This document shows, one piece after another, positions 21,626-31,006 of a DNA stretch of 64,000 bases; the stretch's first letter is position 1, and each line of letters opens with the position of its first letter. The DNA comes from Alkalicoccus luteus. GTDB taxonomy: Bacteria; Bacillota; Bacilli; Bacillales; Salisediminibacteriaceae. The translations under genes were made by a program, and so were the position numbers. The stretch is taken from contig NZ_JAATHJ010000003.1 in assembly GCF_012034335.1 (NCBI RefSeq), forward strand, positions 1 through 64,000. Reading direction: 5' to 3'. The notes beneath the pieces are model-generated. The model was not told where the DNA came from and did no database searches. It saw nothing but the letters and a program-made list of their open reading frames with translations.

Positions 21626-23449
21626 TTAATCCTCATCCATGCTGAGGACAGACATAAATGCTTCCTGCGGCACTTCTACACTGCCGACGCTTTTCATTCG
21701 TTTCTTACCTTCCTTCTGCTTTTCCAGAAGTTTTCTTTTACGCGAGATATCCCCGCCGTAACATTTGGCAAGCACGTTTTTCCTCATTGCTTTTATCGTG
21801 GAGCGGGCGATGATCTTCTGACCGATGCTTGCCTGTACCGGCACTTCAAACTGCTGCCTTGGGATCAGCTTTTTAAGCTTTTCCGCTATTATTTTTCCAC
21901 GATCATAGGCAGAATCCCGATGGACGATAATTGACAGCGCATCTATTTTCTCTGCGTTAAGCAGAATGTCCATTTTGACAAGGTTCGATTCTTTATAGCC
22001 GATAAGCTCATAGTCAAAGGAGGCATATCCCTTCGTACTCGACTTTAGCGTATCAAAAAAGTCATAAACGATCTCTGAGAGCGGAAGCTCATAAATGATG
22101 TTAACACGGTTTTCATCCAGATATTTCATATCCACATAATCGCCGCGTTTACGCTGACAAAGTTCCATCACAGCACCGACGTAATCATTTGGAACCATCA
22201 CTTCAGCCTTCACGTATGGCTCACGGATATGATCAATCTGCTGAGCATCCGGCATTTCAGACGGGTTGTCGATCAGCACCTGCTCGCCATCCGTTTTTGT
22301 CACCTCATAAATAACCGATGGTGCTGTCGTAATTAAATCGATATTATACTCGCGCTCAATCCGCTCCTGAATGATTTCCATGTGAAGCAGTCCCAGAAAA
22401 CCGCACCGGAAACCAAAGCCCAGCGCCTGCGACGTTTCAGCTTCAAATTGAAGGGCTGAATCATTCAACTCCAGCTTCTCAAGTGCATCACGCAGATCAT
22501 TATAGTCGTTTGTATCAACCGGATAGAGCCCGCAGAACACCATCGGGTTCAGCTTCCGATAGCCAGGCAGCGGCTCCGCAGTCGGTCTGGCTGCATGAGT
22601 AATCGTATCACCAACCTGACTGTCCCCCACATTTTTGATGGAGGCGATCATATAGCCGACGTCTCCCACACTCAGTTCCTGTTTCGAAACCGGCTTCGGA
22701 GTGAAAACGCCGATTTCCTGAACCTCAAACTCCTTTTGTCCCTGCATCATTCTGATTTTTTCACCGGGTTTAACTGTACCCTCGACGATCCGGATGTATA
22801 CGATAACACCACGGTAAGGGTCATAGATGGAATCAAAAATCATTGCTTTCAGAGGCGCTTCAGGGTCACCGTCCGGAGCAGGCACTTTTTCAACTACTGC
22901 CTCAAGAATCTCATCAATCCCGATTCCTGATTTCGCAGAAGCGGGAATGCAATCCTCGCCAGGCAGACCGATGACATCTTCCACTTCGCCGCGTACCCGT
23001 TCCGGATCGGCGCTCGGCAGATCAATTTTATTAATGACCGGTATGATTTCCAATTCGTTATCCAGAGCCAGGTACACGTTTGCCAGCGTTTGCGCCTCAA
23101 TTCCCTGGGCAGCATCAACGATCAGCAATGCTCCTTCACAGGCAGCGAGACTCCTTGATACCTCATAGGCAAAATCGACGTGGCCCGGGGTATCAATTAA
23201 ATGAAAGATGTATTCTTCCCCGTCAGCTGCCGTATATGTAAGCTGGACAGCATTCAGTTTAATCGTGATCCCGCGCTCACGCTCCAGATCCATGGCATCA
23301 AGCATCTGATCCTGCATTTCACGCTGCGTAAGAGCACTTGTTTTCTCTAAAATTCTGTCAGCAAGCGTAGACTTGCCGTGGTCGATATGGGCGATGATTG
23401 AAAAGTTTCTGATTTTGTCTCGCCGTTTTATTCGGTCTTCGGGCTTCAT
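21626..23449 (-). CDS. lepA: Elongation factor 4 (LepA)
   Basis: Ribosome-bound translational GTPase implicated in back-translocation and 30S biogenesis. The 607-residue protein has G1 [15 protein letters not shown]3 [11 protein letters not shown] and G4 NKIDLP. It has EF-G-like domains II, III and V and the LepA-specific C-terminal domain with [21 protein letters not shown] and [20 protein letters not shown]. In spore-forming Bacillus the genes spoIIP and gpr lie between lepA and rpsT; neither is present here. Confidence 0.98.
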   Translation of the reverse strand: MKPEDRIKRRDKIRNFSIIAHIDHGKSTLADRILEKTSALTQREMQDQMLDAMDLERERGITIKLNAVQLTYTAADGEEYIFHLIDTPGHVDFAYEVSRSLAACEGALLIVDAAQGIEAQTLANVYLALDNELEIIPVINKIDLPSADPERVRGEVEDVIGLPGEDCIPASAKSGIGIDEILEAVVEKVPAPDGDPEAPLKAMIFDSIYDPYRGVIVYIRIVEGTVKPGEKIRMMQGQKEFEVQEIGVFTPKPVSKQELSVGDVGYMIASIKNVGDSQVGDTITHAARPTAEPLPGYRKLNPMVFCGLYPVDTNDYNDLRDALEKLELNDSALQFEAETSQALGFGFRCGFLGLLHMEIIQERIEREYNIDLITTAPSVIYEVTKTDGEQVLIDNPSEMPDAQQIDHIREPYVKAEVMVPNDYVGAVMELCQRKRGDYVDMKYLDENRVNIIYELPLSEIVYDFFDTLKSSTKGYASFDYELIGYKESNLVKMDILLNAEKIDALSIIVHRDSAYDRGKIIAEKLKKLIPRQQFEVPVQASIGQKIIARSTIKAMRKNVLAKCYGGDISRKRKLLEKQKEGKKRMKSVGSVEVPQEAFMSVLSMDED

Positions 23450-23496
23450 GATATAATCACTCCTGTATACTGCTTCCGTTCTTCATACCGTTCTTC

Positions 23497-23526
23497 ATTA
23501 TAACAGTTTCCGTGCCGGCTGTTCAA
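23497..23526 (-). promoter_or_regulatory. Promoter of lepA
   Basis: Minus strand: -35 TTGAAC (23521-23526), 18 nt, -10 TATAAT (23497-23502), 48 nt before the lepA start. Confidence 0.75.
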
Positions 23527-23618
23527 TCGTTGTCGCTGTTTATTTCGTGTTCCGTAAACAGGATGATGATGCTTTCAGCCTGAGAACGATTCCTCCTTAC
23601 TATGACAGGCTCCGATCC

Positions 23619-23663
23619 TTGACATAAAATCATATTGCTTTTTAAACGCCGGTTTGATAAAAT
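23619..23663 (+). promoter_or_regulatory. Promoter region of rpsT
   Basis: Two overlapping candidates: TTGACA at 23619-23624 with a weak -10 around 23641-23647, and TTGCTT (23635-23640), 17 nt, extended -10 TGA-TAAAAT (23656-23663). The second has the better -10. The 293-bp gap between lepA and rpsT holds only these promoters and the lepA promoter. Confidence 0.55.
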
Positions 23664-23742
23664 CTCTATTGTTGCAGAGACAGACTGGCGTACTGATCAT
23701 CATGCCGTCTGGAACCGCCGTATGCTATAGGAGGTGAACGAA

Positions 23743-24009
23743 TTGGCTAATATTAAATCCGCTAAAAAGCGCGTACAGGTAAACGAACTTTCCCGTCAGC
23801 GCAACTATGCTTTTAAATCCGACCTTCGTACAGCTGTGAAAGCATTTTATGCAAAAGCAGAAGAGAAGGATGTTGAACTTGCAAAAGAATATTTTGTAAA
23901 GGCAACCAGCAAAATCGATAAAGCAGTGAACAAAGGTCTTTATCACCGTAATGCTGCAAACCGACGTAAAGCACGTCTTCAAAAGCGTCTTGACGAAGTG
24001 ACAGCATAA
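23743..24009 (+). CDS. rpsT: 30S ribosomal protein S20
   Basis: Basic 88-residue 30S subunit protein. The start is TTG at 23743, giving MANIKSAKKRVQVNELSRQR. The TTG is 6 nt after GGAGGTG, while the in-frame GTG at 23734 is part of that ribosome site. The ending YHRNAANRRKARLQKRLDEV is typical. It is one of few plus-strand genes in this half of the window and is followed by a strong terminator shared with holA. Confidence 0.96.
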   Translation: MANIKSAKKRVQVNELSRQRNYAFKSDLRTAVKAFYAKAEEKDVELAKEYFVKATSKIDKAVNKGLYHRNAANRRKARLQKRLDEVTA

Positions 24010-24013
24010 AAAG

Positions 24014-24049
24014 ATTCCCGGAAGTCATTGTGACTTGCCGGGATTTTTT
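24014..24049. terminator. Bidirectional terminator between rpsT and holA
   Basis: Stem ATTCCCGG-AAGTCA / TGACTTG-CCGGGAT, followed by TTTTTT on the plus strand and by a T-run (TCTTTTTATG) on the minus strand; serves the two convergent genes. Confidence 0.88.
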
Positions 24050-24055
24050 GTGTCG

Positions 24056-25096
24056 TTATGGGATTCGCCGGTCTACAGGTACAGAACGGCTGAGTAAATA
24101 CAGCTCAACACCGAGCACATCTTCCACTGCGCCGGATTTAATCCGGAAATCAAGCTCTGCAAGCTCGTCGATTTGCTCTAACAGAACATCCGAGCTGAAG
24201 TGACGCACTTGCTTGCCTGCCAGCTTCACAGCAAAGGGGTGAAGCTTTAGCCTCGAGGAAATCATTTTTTCCCCGTACCCCTGCTGCATCAGCTGCTTCA
24301 CCTGATACAGAATACGGAACTGCCTTACCATCAGCGATGCAATTTTAATCGGAGCTTCCTTTTGTTTAATTAAATCTCTGTATATTCGCACAGCCTGCGC
24401 TGTCCGTTTCTGAACCACATGGTCAACGAGCGCAAATATATCATGCTCCAGCGATCTTGCTGTCAGCGCTTCAACCTGGGCAGCTGTGATCGTACCGTCA
24501 TCCGAATGAACGGACAGCTTATTGAGCTCGGAAGTAAGCATAAGCAGATTGTCGCCTGTCAATGAAAGCAGCTTCTCCTTTGCTGCATCATCGATGACGG
24601 CTCCCAGACTGCGGGCCCGTGTATCCAGCCAGCTTCTTAACTCGCGGTCCGTTAAAGGCGCAGCTTCCATAACGGCAGCATGTTTTCGAAGCTGTTTGAC
24701 TGCTTTTTTCCGTTCATCCAGTTTCTCGTAAGGAGCCTGAACGATGAAAATCGTTTCTTCCGGCTTGCGCTCCGTATAATCGGTCAGCTGCTGCAAATCA
24801 TGCTCTATTTTTTCCTTAGGCTTTTGACCAGTCAGAAAGTAGGGGTGCTGAATGATAACTACTTTTGTTCCTCCCATAAACGGAAAGGTGTATGCTTCTT
24901 CAATGGCGGCTTCAACCGGGGTATCGCGCATGTCAAATCGCATGAGCTTCATGTCGCGTTCATCCGGATCAAGCACCCGGCTGATAATCGCCTGAACAAT
25001 GTCTTCGATCAGGTACGTTTCTGACCCATAGCAGAGATACAGACTGCTGATTTCTCCTTTTTTAATTTGTTTCCACGTTTCTATGTAAGACATCAT
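24056..25096 (-). CDS. holA: DNA polymerase III delta subunit
   Basis: Clamp-loader subunit that opens the beta clamp at primed sites. The 346-residue protein has the delta start SSLYLCYGSETYLIEDIVQAI and the conserved FPFMGGTKVVII. It also has the SLTGDNLLMLTSELNKL and C-terminal IDELAELDFRIKSGAVE helices. ATG 25096 follows AAAGGAG. It stands between rpsT and yqzM as in B. subtilis (yqeN). Confidence 0.94.
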   Translation of the reverse strand: MMSYIETWKQIKKGEISSLYLCYGSETYLIEDIVQAIISRVLDPDERDMKLMRFDMRDTPVEAAIEEAYTFPFMGGTKVVIIQHPYFLTGQKPKEKIEHDLQQLTDYTERKPEETIFIVQAPYEKLDERKKAVKQLRKHAAVMEAAPLTDRELRSWLDTRARSLGAVIDDAAKEKLLSLTGDNLLMLTSELNKLSVHSDDGTITAAQVEALTARSLEHDIFALVDHVVQKRTAQAVRIYRDLIKQKEAPIKIASLMVRQFRILYQVKQLMQQGYGEKMISSRLKLHPFAVKLAGKQVRHFSSDVLLEQIDELAELDFRIKSGAVEDVLGVELYLLSRSVPVDRRIP

Positions 25097-25291
25097 TCGG
25101 CTCCTTTCCTTTCTGCTACTATCCTACCTTAAGAGCTTGTGAAACTCAATATAGCGGAAAGCCCGCTGCAGGTTGATCAGAAAGAACCTCTGCTGTTTTG
25201 ATCTTTTTATAATATGTCTGCTCAAGAGAGCAATCGATGATAGATTTTTTGTAAAAAATAATTTATACTTTTTATGACAGGAGGGATAGAT

Positions 25292-25423
25292 ATGAACGAG
25301 TTCGAAAAAGATGTTCAGTCGAATCGGAATGACGCGATCGACAGTGCTATTGGATTTATTGTCTCGTTTGTCTTCTTTATGGGGATATTCTCGATCGGGC
25401 ATATCGTCGATCTCTTTTTCTAA
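25292..25423 (+). CDS. yqzM: YqzM family small membrane protein
   Basis: A 43-residue protein, MNEFEKDVQSNRNDAIDSA followed by one hydrophobic helix (FIVSFVFFMGIFSIG). Sequence and position between holA and comEC match B. subtilis YqzM, whose function is unknown. It is preceded by AGGAGG 7 nt before the ATG and followed by its own terminator. Confidence 0.88.
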   Translation: MNEFEKDVQSNRNDAIDSAIGFIVSFVFFMGIFSIGHIVDLFF

Positions 25424-25473
25424 ACCGTTTCCCTTGGAAGCATCTGTTTAGAAACTGCGGGCGATCAGCTTGG

Positions 25474-25505
25474 AGGCTTCCGAGAGACGGAAGCCTTTTT
25501 TCTTT
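25474..25505 (+). terminator. Intrinsic terminator of yqzM
   Basis: Stem AGGCTTCC / GGAAGCCT with a 7-nt loop and a T-rich tail on the plus strand. Confidence 0.85.
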
Positions 25506-25558
25506 TGCTTAGAAGCACTTGCTTCTCCCCTGCACTTCCTCACAATCATTCCTCTGCA

Positions 25559-27745
25559 TTAGTTTCCTGTTAAAAAAGGCTTCGTGACATACCCGTGTTC
25601 ATCGACTATCACACGAACGCTACCGTGATGATCTGTTCTGTATACAGCAGATTCTATATCATCCAGTCTTTCCAGCACGTCATGATGGGGATGCCCATGA
25701 CTGTTTCCGCTCCCAACCTGAATGATCGTTGTTTGCGGTTTTACCTTTGCAAGAAATGCGGCATCTGTTGATGTAGAACTGCCATGGTGAGCCCCTTTCA
25801 AAACATCTGCGTTAGAAAGGGTCCCTCCGGCTAATAGCTCGCTTTCCGCTTCTTCTTCAATATCACCTGTGAATAAGAACGTTGTTCCGTAAATACCAGC
25901 TTCAATGACAATGGAACGATCATTCTCAGTTGCTGACTTTAGCCTTGCAGGATGCAGCACCTTAAAAACGTGATTGTTCTTTTCCCAAAAGTACCCTGCA
26001 GAAATAAAATGGATCTCGGACCCAAGCTCCTCCAGGCAGTCGAGTTCTTTCAATATACCTTCTTCAAGCTCCTGATGAATCGGATAATAGACGTGGCGAA
26101 TGTTTATTTCTTCCGCTATTCGGCATGCTTCTCCATAATGATCAAAGTGGCCATGTGTAATGATCAGTTTTTCGAGCGTTTGTATCCCTTCTCCATGCAG
26201 ATAAGGAAGCACAGTTCGAAAGGCAGGTCCTCTCTCCTTTCGTACGGCACCTTCATCTGAAAACGACAATTCCCCACCTGTATCGATAAGATAATGTTCG
26301 TTATGCTCCTGCATCCGGATCAGAATTGAATCCCCCTGCCCCACATCAAGGAAGGTGACTACAGTCTCTGACCGGTTATCTGCATAATAAACACTGCCAA
26401 TGAAAACAGCTGCTGTTAAACCTGCGGCAAAACGCTTCTTTTTTGTGAGGAGCATCAGGATCACAGCACAGACAATCGTACCCGCCGTCAGCAATTCAAG
26501 TGTTAATGCTCCTGTAACCAGCAAATGACCCTCAACACTATCGAGAAGCATCAATGCTTTCAATGATGGTCTGAAAAGCATATCCATACAAGCTGTAACC
26601 GCATGATCCAGGCCCACCCCAGTGCCTGCAGCAGCTGCAAAAGACAGCGGCAGTAAAAACAACGCAGTGAGCGGAATAAAAAAGGCATTTGCAGCCATCG
26701 ACAGAAGCGATACTTCAAAAAAATGATAAAGGACTGCAGGGAGAGAAATGAGCTGCGCTGTAAACGTCAGCTTCCACCAGATCCCTTTTCCCGACAAAAA
26801 AGATTTGGACAGCAGAATGGCAAAGCTAGTCATAAATGAAAGCTGATAGCCTACATGAAACAATAAATAAGGGTTCCACACTAGCAAACCGGTACCAACC
26901 AGCGCGCAAAGTTCAACGAGCGGCACACGTTTAAGCCAGGCCGCCAATACCGCAGCGGCAGCAGCGGTTGACACTGCCCGCAGAACAGACGGGGCTCCTC
27001 CCGCCGCAGCTGCATAGGCAGGTAAAAAAATCAGCAGCAGAAAGAGCGCCGATTTTCTCGAAAGCCCTGCCCGAAGAAGCAACAGCCAGATCACTCCAGA
27101 TACTAAACCAACGTGCATACCGGACACCGCCAGTAAATGGATGACCCCCATCCGCTGAAACAGCTGAAGCTGTTCTTCTGGAATAAGAGAACGATCTCCA
27201 AACACCAAGGCCGCAGCTAACGGACCCGATTGTGTCTCCGACCCTCCAAGAGAAGTAATTGCAGCATCCCTTCTGTTCCAGTAGGCAGGTACGTCGCGCG
27301 TGCACTCTGCTTCCTGCTCGTATAAGATCGATGTCATTCGATTTTTTTGTATCATGCCTGTGCGGTCAAACTGATGCCATGAGGTCACTGGTTCTTCCTC
27401 AAACACGAATCCGCTCACCGTGCAAAAGCCGTGCCCTGCATGTTCGCCATAAACTCGTATTTCGCCGTATTCTCTCGTTTTTACATGATAGTAACTTCCA
27501 TGAACCCCGGATTCGAGCACGCTTCTTTTACCGGTGACAGTAACATCAGATCCAGCTGGCAGGAGGTCGTAATCCGGCTCCAGTGCAATCATTATCATAC
27601 TTGCAGCTAAGCCAATTACAGCTGCTGCCGGTTTTAACCATACAGAAACAACAAACATAGCAGCTGCCGGCAGTGCGAGCTTCGGATCCACTGCTGCTGC
27701 GACGCCCGCAGCAAATGCCAGAAATAAACTTAAAAACGGATACAA
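25559..27745 (-). CDS. comEC: DNA uptake channel / MBL-fold competence protein ComEC
   Basis: ComEC carries single-stranded DNA across the membrane during transformation; its C-terminal metallo-beta-lactamase domain is thought to degrade the other strand. The protein of about 728 residues has an N-terminal DUF4131-type domain and a multi-span competence domain (LLAVSGMHVGLVSGVIWLLL, QLSFMTSFAILL). The MBL domain follows, with FLDVGQGDSILI, THGHFDHYG, FTGDIE and GAHHGS. Start: a TTG at 27745 lies 6 nt after GGGAG; a GTG 30 nt upstream (27775) is open but has no clear ribosome site. Confidence 0.92.
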   Translation of the reverse strand: MYPFLSLFLAFAAGVAAAVDPKLALPAAAMFVVSVWLKPAAAVIGLAASMIMIALEPDYDLLPAGSDVTVTGKRSVLESGVHGSYYHVKTREYGEIRVYGEHAGHGFCTVSGFVFEEEPVTSWHQFDRTGMIQKNRMTSILYEQEAECTRDVPAYWNRRDAAITSLGGSETQSGPLAAALVFGDRSLIPEEQLQLFQRMGVIHLLAVSGMHVGLVSGVIWLLLLRAGLSRKSALFLLLIFLPAYAAAAGGAPSVLRAVSTAAAAAVLAAWLKRVPLVELCALVGTGLLVWNPYLLFHVGYQLSFMTSFAILLSKSFLSGKGIWWKLTFTAQLISLPAVLYHFFEVSLLSMAANAFFIPLTALFLLPLSFAAAAGTGVGLDHAVTACMDMLFRPSLKALMLLDSVEGHLLVTGALTLELLTAGTIVCAVILMLLTKKKRFAAGLTAAVFIGSVYYADNRSETVVTFLDVGQGDSILIRMQEHNEHYLIDTGGELSFSDEGAVRKERGPAFRTVLPYLHGEGIQTLEKLIITHGHFDHYGEACRIAEEINIRHVYYPIHQELEEGILKELDCLEELGSEIHFISAGYFWEKNNHVFKVLHPARLKSATENDRSIVIEAGIYGTTFLFTGDIEEEAESELLAGGTLSNADVLKGAHHGSSTSTDAAFLAKVKPQTTIIQVGSGNSHGHPHHDVLERLDDIESAVYRTDHHGSVRVIVDEHGYVTKPFLTGN

Positions 27746-27805
27746 TGCAGTCTCCCTCTCTCCGGCTGACCGCACTGTATCCGTTCTGTCATCTCTAGGT
27801 GCGCT

Positions 27806-28372
27806 TTACGTCTGTGTAAATAAAGCGTCGGCTTTGTTTCTCATTTCTTTCAGCTCTGCTTCAGAGGCCCCGGATCTTTCTAGTTTATCTAGTAACTCTG
27901 CTGTAAAAGCCAGCTTTTCCGTGTTGTGCCGGTCTAAAATCATTTCTTCCAGTTCAACCTGGCGGGTGTTCACTCCGGCTTCCTCAAAAAGCTGAGCTGC
28001 GAACGGGTGATTTTTGTAATTTGCAGCGTAGTAGAGCCGTTTAATCCCCGCTTGAATCAGTGCTTTACAGCAGTTCAAACACGGGAAATGCGTAACGTAT
28101 ATGTCCGACCCTTCAGTTGCGACGCCGAATTTAGCACACTGAATGATTGCATTCACTTCTGCATGAACGGTTCGCACACAATGATTGTCGACCACATAAC
28201 ACCCATCCTCCGAACAATGACTGCCTCCGGAAATGGACCCATTATATCCGCCCGCAATAATTCTGTTATCTCTGACGATCGTTGCGCCTACCATGAGTCT
28301 TGTACACGTGCTTCTTAATGCCAGCAGGTGGCTTTGTGCCATAAAATACTGATGCCATGAAATTCGCTCCAT
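27806..28372 (-). CDS. comEB: dCMP deaminase (ComEB)
   Basis: Zinc-dependent deoxycytidylate deaminase, providing dUMP for thymidylate synthesis. It lies in the com operon but is generally not needed for transformation. The 188-residue protein has TRLMVGATIVRDNRIIAGGYNG, the catalytic HAEVNAI and the zinc motif PCLNCCKALIQAG. It lies between comEA and comEC. Confidence 0.95.
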   Translation of the reverse strand: MERISWHQYFMAQSHLLALRSTCTRLMVGATIVRDNRIIAGGYNGSISGGSHCSEDGCYVVDNHCVRTVHAEVNAIIQCAKFGVATEGSDIYVTHFPCLNCCKALIQAGIKRLYYAANYKNHPFAAQLFEEAGVNTRQVELEEMILDRHNTEKLAFTAELLDKLERSGASEAELKEMRNKADALFTQT

Positions 28373-28417
28373 TTAAAGCTCCCCCTTATCTGCCGCTGAG
28401 GTCATTGTAGCCGGTGG

Positions 28418-29026
28418 TCAATGGAGCGTCAATAGCGGAGCGATGGACTCAAGTGTTTTTTCACCTATGCCTGGCACCTCAGTAAGGCGGTCAAGCGATG
28501 TGAACGAACCGTTTTCATCCCGGTACTGAATAATTGCTTCTGCTTTTGCAGGTCCTATCCCGGGCAGTGTCTGGAGCATTGCCGAGTCGGCCAGATTTAA
28601 ACTGATCGTGCCTCCAGCTTCCTCATGCGTCTCCTCGCGCTGATGCTCTTCTGCTATGTCTTCACCGAGCTGAGCAGGCACATAGATGCTCATCTCATCC
28701 ATCAGAACAGCTGCAAGATTAACAGCGAGAAGGTCGGCTTCCTCCGTTTGACCTCCTGCCATTTCCACAGCATCAACTGTCCTGCTTCCGAACGGGAGCG
28801 TGTAAACACCCGGAGCAGCGACTTCCCCTTTAATCTCAATCACGACCGGTCCTTCTTCTGCAACAACAGCCTCGTCCGGATCATTGTCGCCGGCTGCAGA
28901 ATGAATGGGCGTATCCTCGTGATTTCCGTCTGAAAAAAGTAAAAAGCCTGCTGCCACAACAGCAGCACAGACTGCAGCTGCTTTAATAAGAATCGGGCGG
29001 TCAAGCTCTTTCAACCGCTCAATCAT
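28418..29026 (-). CDS. comEA: DNA-binding competence receptor ComEA
   Basis: Membrane-anchored receptor binding double-stranded DNA at the cell surface. The 202-residue protein has one N-terminal membrane segment (ILIKAAAVCAAVVAAGFLLF) and a SLBB domain (VVIEIKGEVAAPGVYTLP). A Glu-rich linker leads to the C-terminal helix-hairpin-helix pair (LQTLPGIGPAKAEAIIQYR, LTEVPGIGEKTLESI). The ATG at 29026 lies 7 nt after GGAGG; the ATG two codons earlier is too close to it. A terminator-like hairpin stands just before the ribosome site. Confidence 0.94.
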   Translation of the reverse strand: MIERLKELDRPILIKAAAVCAAVVAAGFLLFSDGNHEDTPIHSAAGDNDPDEAVVAEEGPVVIEIKGEVAAPGVYTLPFGSRTVDAVEMAGGQTEEADLLAVNLAAVLMDEMSIYVPAQLGEDIAEEHQREETHEEAGGTISLNLADSAMLQTLPGIGPAKAEAIIQYRDENGSFTSLDRLTEVPGIGEKTLESIAPLLTLH

Positions 29027-29050
29027 ATGCATTCCTCCTCTGTACAGCAT

Positions 29051-29083
29051 AAAAAAGCCGACTGATCTGCTCTCAGTCGGCTG
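29051..29083 (-). terminator. Terminator-like hairpin just upstream of comEA
   Basis: Minus-strand stem AGCCGACTGA / TCAGTCGGCT with a 7-nt loop and TTTTTT tail, ending 12 nt before the comEA ribosome site. It may end yqeM transcription, but no promoter fits between it and comEA, so it could act as an attenuator. Confidence 0.75.
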
Positions 29084-29176
29084 CTCAATTCATCTGCACA
29101 TCTCCATAAACGGAGAAAAAATCCGGAATCACATTACTTTATCGATTATCATAACATAAGCTTTGTAAAACGGCGA

Positions 29177-29908
29177 CTATTTTTTTACAGCCGCTATGAA
29201 GCAGCGGTCATCACTTTCTGCCAGCGGACGGCTCCCAAACTCTGCAGAAAGGTTAACTTGTGCAAACCCCGCTTCCTCAAGCCATTGCTTATAAACTTCG
29301 GGAGCATACGTGCGCTGGTAGAGCTCTTCATCCATCCGTTCGTATAAACCGGTCCCGGTTCGCACAAAAAACGTGAGCAGGTGAGTCACACTGAGCGGCT
29401 CATCTGCAGGTTCACAGAACCACAAGTACGAGATTGCTTCACTGTTTTCGCCGTACAGCTGATTGTCGAAGACGTGCTCCATTTTATAAGGGGTATGCAC
29501 ATCAAAAAGAAAGACGCCGTCCTGCTTTAACGCGCTGTGAACTGAAGCAAACGTTCTCTTTACATCCTGTTCATGCGGCAGATAATTAAGACCGTCACAG
29601 AAAAGCGTGACAGCGTCCAGATTAGAAAATCCATTCAGGGTGCGCATGTCCTGCTTAAAAAAGCTCGTGTTATTCCCTTCTTGTCTGACTTTCCGTTCTG
29701 CTGCTGCCAGCATCTCCTCTGAAATGTCCGCTCCGGAAACGTGATAACCGGCCTCTGCCAGCATCAATGTAAATGTTCCCGTACCGCATGCGAGATCCAG
29801 AACGTCTCCGCCTCTCTTCAAACGCCTGACAGCATAAGTCATCCAGTCTTCATAAGGGGCGTCTTCCATCAGCATATCGTAGAGCCCCGCGAAATGTGTA
29901 TCGCTCAT
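29177..29908 (-). CDS. yqeM: SAM-dependent methyltransferase YqeM
   Basis: Class I methyltransferase of unknown substrate, 243 residues. The SAM motif is VLDLACGTGTFTLMLAEAGY near residue 35, followed by SGADISEEML and DAVTLFCDGLNYL. Conserved in the rsfS-yqeM-comE neighbourhood of Bacillaceae. In B. subtilis comER lies between yqeM and comEA on the opposite strand; it is absent here, leaving a gap of about 150 bp. ATG 29908 follows GGAGGGG. Confidence 0.88.
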   Translation of the reverse strand: MSDTHFAGLYDMLMEDAPYEDWMTYAVRRLKRGGDVLDLACGTGTFTLMLAEAGYHVSGADISEEMLAAAERKVRQEGNNTSFFKQDMRTLNGFSNLDAVTLFCDGLNYLPHEQDVKRTFASVHSALKQDGVFLFDVHTPYKMEHVFDNQLYGENSEAISYLWFCEPADEPLSVTHLLTFFVRTGTGLYERMDEELYQRTYAPEVYKQWLEEAGFAQVNLSAEFGSRPLAESDDRCFIAAVKK

Positions 29909-29926
29909 CAGCTACCCCTCCATCAT

Positions 29927-29955
29927 AAAAGCTGCTGAAGGCGTCATCAGCAGCT
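29927..29955 (-). terminator. Hairpin between rsfS and yqeM
   Basis: Minus-strand stem AGCTGCTGA / TCAGCAGCT followed by TTTTA, ending about 10 nt before the yqeM ribosome site. A short T-run makes it a weak terminator or attenuator. Confidence 0.55.
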
Positions 29956-29989
29956 GTTGTGAACATTCAATTTTTGTGACGGCCACAGT

Positions 29990-30346
29990 TTATCCTAGCA
30001 GCTTTTCGATATCTACTGATGGAGCATCTCCCCACAGTTTTTCAAGCTGGTAATAATCCCGGTCCTCTTTATGAAACACGTGTACAACTATATCACCTAA
30101 ATCGATCAGGACCCATCTGGCTTCCTTCATACCCTCGATTCTCTTAACTTCGAAGCCTGCTTCCTCGGCTTTATTCTTAATCTCACGTGCAATGGCCTCT
30201 ACCTGTGTTTCCGAATTGCCATGACAAATAATAAAATAATCTGCAATCGTGGAAACTCCGCTCATATTAAGGGACCGGATCAGTTGGGCGTTCTTTTCAT
30301 CTGCTGCTTTTACGGCTACATCCAGCAGCTGGTTGTCCGTCGTCAT
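29990..30346 (-). CDS. rsfS: Ribosomal silencing factor RsfS
   Basis: RsfS binds L14 of the 50S subunit and blocks subunit joining under nutrient limitation. The 118-residue protein has SGVSTIADYFIICHGNSETQ and WVLIDLGDIVVHVFHKEDRD, both family hallmarks. It is followed by a hairpin and then yqeM. Confidence 0.95.
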   Translation of the reverse strand: MTTDNQLLDVAVKAADEKNAQLIRSLNMSGVSTIADYFIICHGNSETQVEAIAREIKNKAEEAGFEVKRIEGMKEARWVLIDLGDIVVHVFHKEDRDYYQLEKLWGDAPSVDIEKLLG

Positions 30347-30430
30347 GCTTAATCACTCCTTCAGTCCGCCATATAGGCGGTCTATTCTTATTATACCTTT
30401 TTGCAGGATGATTCGTCCTGCTACCGGCTT

Positions 30431-31006
30431 TCAGCGATTAGAAAGCCGGCCCAGTGCGAATTCATTGTATGCTTCAAATGTGTCAGGGAAAATCGGCAGC
30501 CTTCTGTCTGACAGAAATTGAATTGTTTCGGCGCAGGCTTCCATACATCCTGCCTCCAGACTGTGCTTTGCAGCATCCCGCGCTTTTGCTGCACCGGAAA
30601 AAGTACGGCCCGGTTCTATATAATCAGCCAGAAACACAATTTTTTCTTCCACAGACATTCCTGCTCTTCCGGTCGTATGAGAGGCAATCGCCTGCAGCAC
30701 AGCCGGGGAATCCACGTGTAATTCTTTTTCCACGAATAATGCACCCGCAAACGCATGCAGGATTTCTGTTCCGTAGCCGGCTATATCTTCGGTAAACATT
30801 CCGGAGCGCCTTATTGCCAGCAGCATATCCTCCGGATCCCTGTATTTTGCATAATCATGAAGCACAGCAGCGATCTGAATCGCATCAGCATCTCCGCCGT
30901 ATTGGCGCGCTAGCTGCTCCGCAGTTTCCACAACACGCATCGTATGCTCAAATCTGCGCAGCGGCAGAGCTTCTCTGACGGCTTCAATTGCTTCAGTCCG
31001 TTTCAT
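30431..31006 (-). CDS. yqeK: HD-domain phosphohydrolase YqeK
   Basis: HD-domain hydrolase of the YqeK family; members have been shown to hydrolyse diadenosine tetraphosphate. The 191-residue protein has the H...HD...D pattern, with FEHTMRVVETAEQLA, VLHDYAKYRDP and a later ASHTTGRAGMSVEEKIVFLADYIEP. It overlaps nadD by 14 nt, as is standard for this pair. Confidence 0.92.
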   Translation of the reverse strand: MKRTEAIEAVREALPLRRFEHTMRVVETAEQLARQYGGDADAIQIAAVLHDYAKYRDPEDMLLAIRRSGMFTEDIAGYGTEILHAFAGALFVEKELHVDSPAVLQAIASHTTGRAGMSVEEKIVFLADYIEPGRTFSGAAKARDAAKHSLEAGCMEACAETIQFLSDRRLPIFPDTFEAYNEFALGRLSNR

